From NCBI GenBank assembly GCA_963576565.1, contig OY755038.1:11857756-11921755 (forward strand): a stretch of DNA of 64,000 nucleotides, written 5' to 3'. The notes beneath the pieces were generated by a model. It saw only the letters and a list, made by a program, of their open reading frames with translations, was not told the origin of the DNA and made no database searches. Within the stretch, counting starts at the first letter, position 1. The number at the start of each line of letters is the position of its first letter. The position numbers were made by a program, and so were the translations under genes. Below, one piece after another: positions 59,941 through 64,000 of the stretch. The DNA comes from Aspidapion aeneum. Lineage: Eukaryota > Arthropoda > Insecta > Coleoptera > Brentidae.

Positions 59941-61300
59941 CTTAGGAATAAAAAGGGGGCGGGCCGTCACATCTGAATAAAGACAATGGAAGTCCGAAAT
60001 TTTGTTTCTATGGGTTGAAATGTTTCAAGAAAAGTTGTGCGCGAACTTGGCGGGGCAGTACCGTGCCCACAGATACAAAAAAAAGTTGCTTCTGTGTCAT
60101 TTTATGCAAAAATGGCAAGTGTTATTCGAAAGAGACTATGTGGACTACTGTAACTACCTTAGAGTAATAATAATATAAAGAGAAGAAGTCAACCGCGGCC
60201 CCGTGTAAATTTTCCCTATTCGTGGCTTTCATTCCTGAAAACTTAGAATTTGCAGAATCCCCAGCGATGGCAACATAGCTGCGTCACTGGAATCATCTCG
60301 AAAAAACCACACTGGGCTGAATTTTCACAATATTTTCAGAAACATAGCACTTCTTGTTTATTTTTACGTCCAACTAAGTTCTTTTTTACAAAAATAAAAC
60401 TCAACACACAGAAAAAAACACCAAAAATTTAATATGCCGAGTCCGCCGGCCAAGAAAACACTGCATTTAATACAAACACATGTTACTGTCAGTGTCGACC
60501 TTAGAGCTTAGGAATATCTGGGCTAACCGTTCACGACTTGAGGACCCACCTAATTAAACTTGTTGCCATTATATAAGTGAAAAAATAATCTTTTGTTTGA
60601 AACTCGTAGACAATGATTGAGTAGAAATAAAACTTTGGACTTCCATTGTCTTTATCTGAGGGCACGGCAGTGCCTCGCCAAGTTCGCGCTGCCGTACCAT
60701 CTTTTCTTGAAACATTTCAGCCCATATTTGACCTATCCAAAACTCTACTTCGGAAAGAGCTACGAATCTCATACTTTGCACAGTCGTAGACCTTCATAGA
60801 GTTAACAACCCTCCAAGTTTCATGGACTTTTATAAAGTAGTAAAGCAGTTACGAAATTTCAAAAAACGTCGAAATTGCCACTCACTCACTCCTCTACAAT
60901 AGGAAAAAGGATTCCTTTTTACCTGGGGATATAGTCCAAGTAGCTCAAAACGAAACCGGCCCTGCTAACACGAAATCTGTAATATGATATCATACACCTG
61001 TTGCCACGTCCTGAAAAAATTGTGCGAAAAGGGGCCGTTCATAAATTATGTTATCAGATTGTAATAAGAAATACACAGCATAAAACGACGCGACGCGGGC
61101 TAGTAAGCGCATGACAAATTATCGCACGGTTTGAATAGCCTAACCAACTCAAAGCACTATATATTTTGGTAAGGTAAGAAGTTGAACCTTACTTATTATT
61201 TATAAAATTTTACAGAGGCAGAGGAGGCGGCAACAGCGGAAAAGCTACATTGTTTACCAACAAATGAATGAATGACCGCCGAAACCGGGGCTACTACTTC
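59941..61300. repeat. Non-coding; inverted duplication at 59975-60075 and 60625-60740
   Basis: GACAATGGAAGTCC..AAA.TTT.GTTTC, GAAATGTTTCAAGAAAAG and GCGCGAACTTGGCG at 59980-60045 appear inverted at 60625-60735, giving a foldback of about 760 bp. Ral intron continues here. A possible acceptor (TTTTACAG) at 61212 precedes a GC-richer stretch that runs into the assembly gap, but no protein is recognised. Confidence 0.55.
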
Positions 61301-61500
61301 NNNNNNNNNNNNNNNNNNNNNNNNNNNNNNNNNNNNNNNNNNNNNNNNNNNNNNNNNNNNNNNNNNNNNNNNNNNNNNNNNNNNNNNNNNNNNNNNNNNN
61401 NNNNNNNNNNNNNNNNNNNNNNNNNNNNNNNNNNNNNNNNNNNNNNNNNNNNNNNNNNNNNNNNNNNNNNNNNNNNNNNNNNNNNNNNNNNNNNNNNNNN
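61301..61500. other. Assembly gap of 200 N
   Basis: 200 undetermined bases. Frames across it are meaningless. The round number suggests a placeholder length. Confidence 0.99.
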
Positions 61501-64000
61501 CGCCCTCGAAAATAAAAAATATTCCTATTTGAAATTAGGAAAAGTATTTTGAACCAAAACAAAAAAATTGTAAACCTTACCTGTGTCTGTATACTTACAT
61601 ATTAATTTTTTTCACTTCTTTAAATGATTAATTTTGACAGAAAAAAAATACAACGGCGATTTAAAAAGTCCCCGACTGTACAAATGAGAAGGAGTGATTA
61701 TTTGGCTTATTTTAAGTCTAAAAGTTTTGATACACATAGGTCCGCAAACGCTTCGTTGCCGAGTTACAGACTGTTGAAATTAATTTTTTATTTAATTTTT
61801 CGTTGATAGCTCTTGCAGTTTTTAACATATTTAGCTCAAATCTAAATTAAGCTACATGGTGTACGTTATTAAGCATTCCCTGAACTGGTGCTAGATTTAA
61901 AGATACATAGTAAATTACTTGTTTTATCTAGAAACTTTTTAATCTCTTGCAGTTTTTTGTTTCTGCGAGCGTTAACAAGCAAAAAATTAATCAACTATTT
62001 TTTAAAATGGATTTCAGAGCTTTTCTGGCGAGGCTTTCGTAATTGTAGATAACAGCCAGACTAATTTTCTTCATGACATTATAGTATAATCTACCATGTG
62101 GAAAAATTTCAAAACTAACAAAATAAGTTCTTAACTTCCAATTTGTGTCTGTCCAATTTTTCTATCTGAAAATTTTTAGGCAGAGCTATTTTTCACTACT
62201 TATAATGTTTATGATATCTTCTTCTTAGTGTAAAACTAATAAAATAAGTCTACTCATATAATTTATAGTTTTTGCAAAGTCAGTTGAACAAAGGTTAAAG
62301 CCGACCATCGGCATATCCTTTAAAGAAAGTGACATGGCCGGCGGTAGATATACTCATGAAAATTATTTCATTTAATTATGGCGTAAACTAAAGAAATAAA
62401 AATAGATAATAAAACTTTCTATTCCTACACCTACAGAAACGACACTGATTTATTTTCTAACTCTGCATACTGCCGATTAAAGGGGTCCCGAAAAGAACAC
62501 CCGAAAGCAATTAAAAGCGCATCTCAAAAAAATCTGCCAATCAGGTGCCGTCTATCCACCTGTGCTGGATCGGTCAGAAAACAAATACTTTGTGCTAGGA
62601 CCGCAAAGAGCCGCGCCTTTTCTCTGTCGGTAGGGTTGAAATTATACCAGGAAGATTTTATATGAATTTGGATAACTTTTGAAGGGCAGATTGAAGCAAA
62701 ATTTCATGAAATCGATAGAACCCCGTATTAGGAGCATTTGAGGTGACTTTGCAAAAACTATACTAACCTTTTGAACACATTGGAAAATCATTACCAGAAT
62801 GCAAGATTGTTGATTATCATCCTTAACAGAACATACTTATTCATATACACTGACTAAGAGAATAAAAAAATTTACGGCCTCCCCCTACTATTACTGTAAA
62901 ACCAGTAACCAGGATTTGATAAAACTATTTTTGTTTGATAATGTTCATATTTTAATAAGTCTATAATTAGGTGCAGAGCGGACTCAATAGAGACTTATTG
63001 GAACTTCCAAAATAAGGCCACTCAGTAATAGGAAATAAATACGTTAAAGCATAAATATGGGAAATACTCATTTAATTCTTGATGTTCCTTTTTCGGATAG
63101 ACAGGATTTCGGTGACTGCGCATGCGTTAGTTTTGGTGGTTTTGGAACATACTTCGTTACGTCACTTCATTATTTGACAATTGTCAAAAATTTAGGGTTA
63201 TGGCTATTATTTTTTTTTCTAAAAACTAGTTGATTGGTGAAAATTGTCAAATTGTGGATTAAAATTGTAGTTTTTCTAAAATTAATTGTGCAGATTTATT
63301 GTGGACACTATGAAGGGTGTTTAATGGCACCTATAAGCCACTCTTATCTTTATTAACAAATTTAAAATAAAAGTACAAGTACTGACCTAGAAAATGCAAC
63401 TCCCTTACTACTCCCGGATGTTTTACGTAAATTAATTCCCATTTTTCACAGAAAAAAACATAATTTTATACGACAAACGCAAAACACCGCAAAATGTAAA
63501 TAAACAACATATATGGCGTTCATCCACACAGCAGCTGTGTGTCTACGTAACAAAACACACGCATGCGCACTGGAAAATTCGCGTCTGCGAATTTAAATTG
63601 CCATTGTTTCCAAAGCAAGCTATGAATGCTTTACTTTTCAATTTTTTGAACATGTAACGTATTTGGCTAAACCTTCGCAAACCAGCATTCGTTTTATGCA
63701 TGTGGTGTGCCTTAAGACCCGGCTAAGGTCTTGATAGCAGGCGCTCTGTAGTTGCATTTTCAAATGGAGACACTGTACCATTATAATAGACCATTTGCTG
63801 TGGTAGGCAGGAATGATAACAATGGGTTGCAAGCGAGAAATGCCTTTAACTCGAATATTTATAAATTTTCCAAAGAGCTACATGTCATTTTCGTACAGAA
63901 ATTACGATATTTTTTTCTGTATAAAACAATAATCACAAAAAAGATGCAAAAAAACAAAATTATCTATAATAAAACACCTCCTCAAAGAAAACAAAAATAG
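61501..64000. other. No gene recognised; repeat pieces shared with 5820-6075
   Basis: Bases 62160-62300 and 62760-62880 match the dispersed repeat at 5820-6075, separated by about 460 bp of unrelated sequence. A palindrome TTTGACAATTGTCAAA lies at 63174-63189. The frames at 63638-63832 and 63752-64000 show no known domain. The missing Ral exons were looked for (SAK motif, basic tail) and not found. Confidence 0.45.

Noticed and set aside
61205..61275. Missing Ral or other exon after TTTTACAG at 61212
   Set aside because: None of the three frames resembles the Ral C-terminal half or any protein I recognise, and the N gap follows.

Overview
The window is insect nuclear DNA: AT-rich, with spliced genes that have conventional GT-AG introns, and dominated by transposable elements. 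BEL/Pao, Crypton, hAT, mariner, Jockey-type and Penelope-like elements together fit a holometabolous insect with a repeat-rich genome, perhaps a beetle, but no sequence here fixes the order. There are no prokaryotic operons, CRISPR arrays or tRNA/rRNA genes. About 200 N's (61301-61500) mark an assembly gap.

Only two host genes are supported, and they lie head to head. Derlin-1 (minus strand, four coding exons between 49843 and 28104, 248 aa, complete) encodes the ER-membrane rhomboid pseudoprotease of ER-associated degradation. Ral (plus strand, coding from 50802) encodes a Ras-family GTPase; three coding exons give residues 1-137, and the rest lies beyond the window. Their 5' ends are under 1 kb apart (about 49844-50300), which suggests a shared divergent promoter. 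The last Derlin exon lies 13.7 kb from the third because the intron has filled with nested transposons; it is easily missed because an unrelated plus-strand frame runs over it.

Layout. 1-620: RTE-like LINE remnant. 1560-3350: Crypton with an apparently intact tyrosine recombinase. 3700-15000: MITEs, foldback elements, a hAT deletion derivative with an 8-bp target duplication, a LINE 3' end and a Mutator-like half element. 15092-22632: a copy of a hairpin-ended repeat family split by a young BEL/Pao element (347-bp LTRs). 22660-28000: more MITEs and a local duplication. 28104-49843: Derlin-1, whose introns hold a second BEL/Pao element (minus strand, identical 660-bp LTRs) inside a foldback element, a hairpin-ended repeat, a Mutator-like foldback, LINEs, a mariner pseudogene and a ribozyme-bearing retroelement. 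50300-58349: Ral, whose introns hold a 2.5-kb palindrome array, a Jockey LINE and two more hairpin-ended repeats. 58350-64000: Penelope-like fragments around a tandem ribozyme array, then unannotated sequence.

The most interesting signal is three type I hammerhead ribozyme motifs (47445-47492, 59087-59134, 59578-59625). They sit in about 0.5-kb units that are arranged singly with an inverted end segment in Derlin intron 1, and in direct tandem at 58668-59750 inside a decayed Penelope-like element. This is the organisation of Penelope pseudo-LTRs or retrozymes. Other notable points are the different gag-pol junctions of the two BEL elements, a six-copy hairpin-ended repeat family, and transposon ends within about 35 bp of splice acceptors in both host genes.
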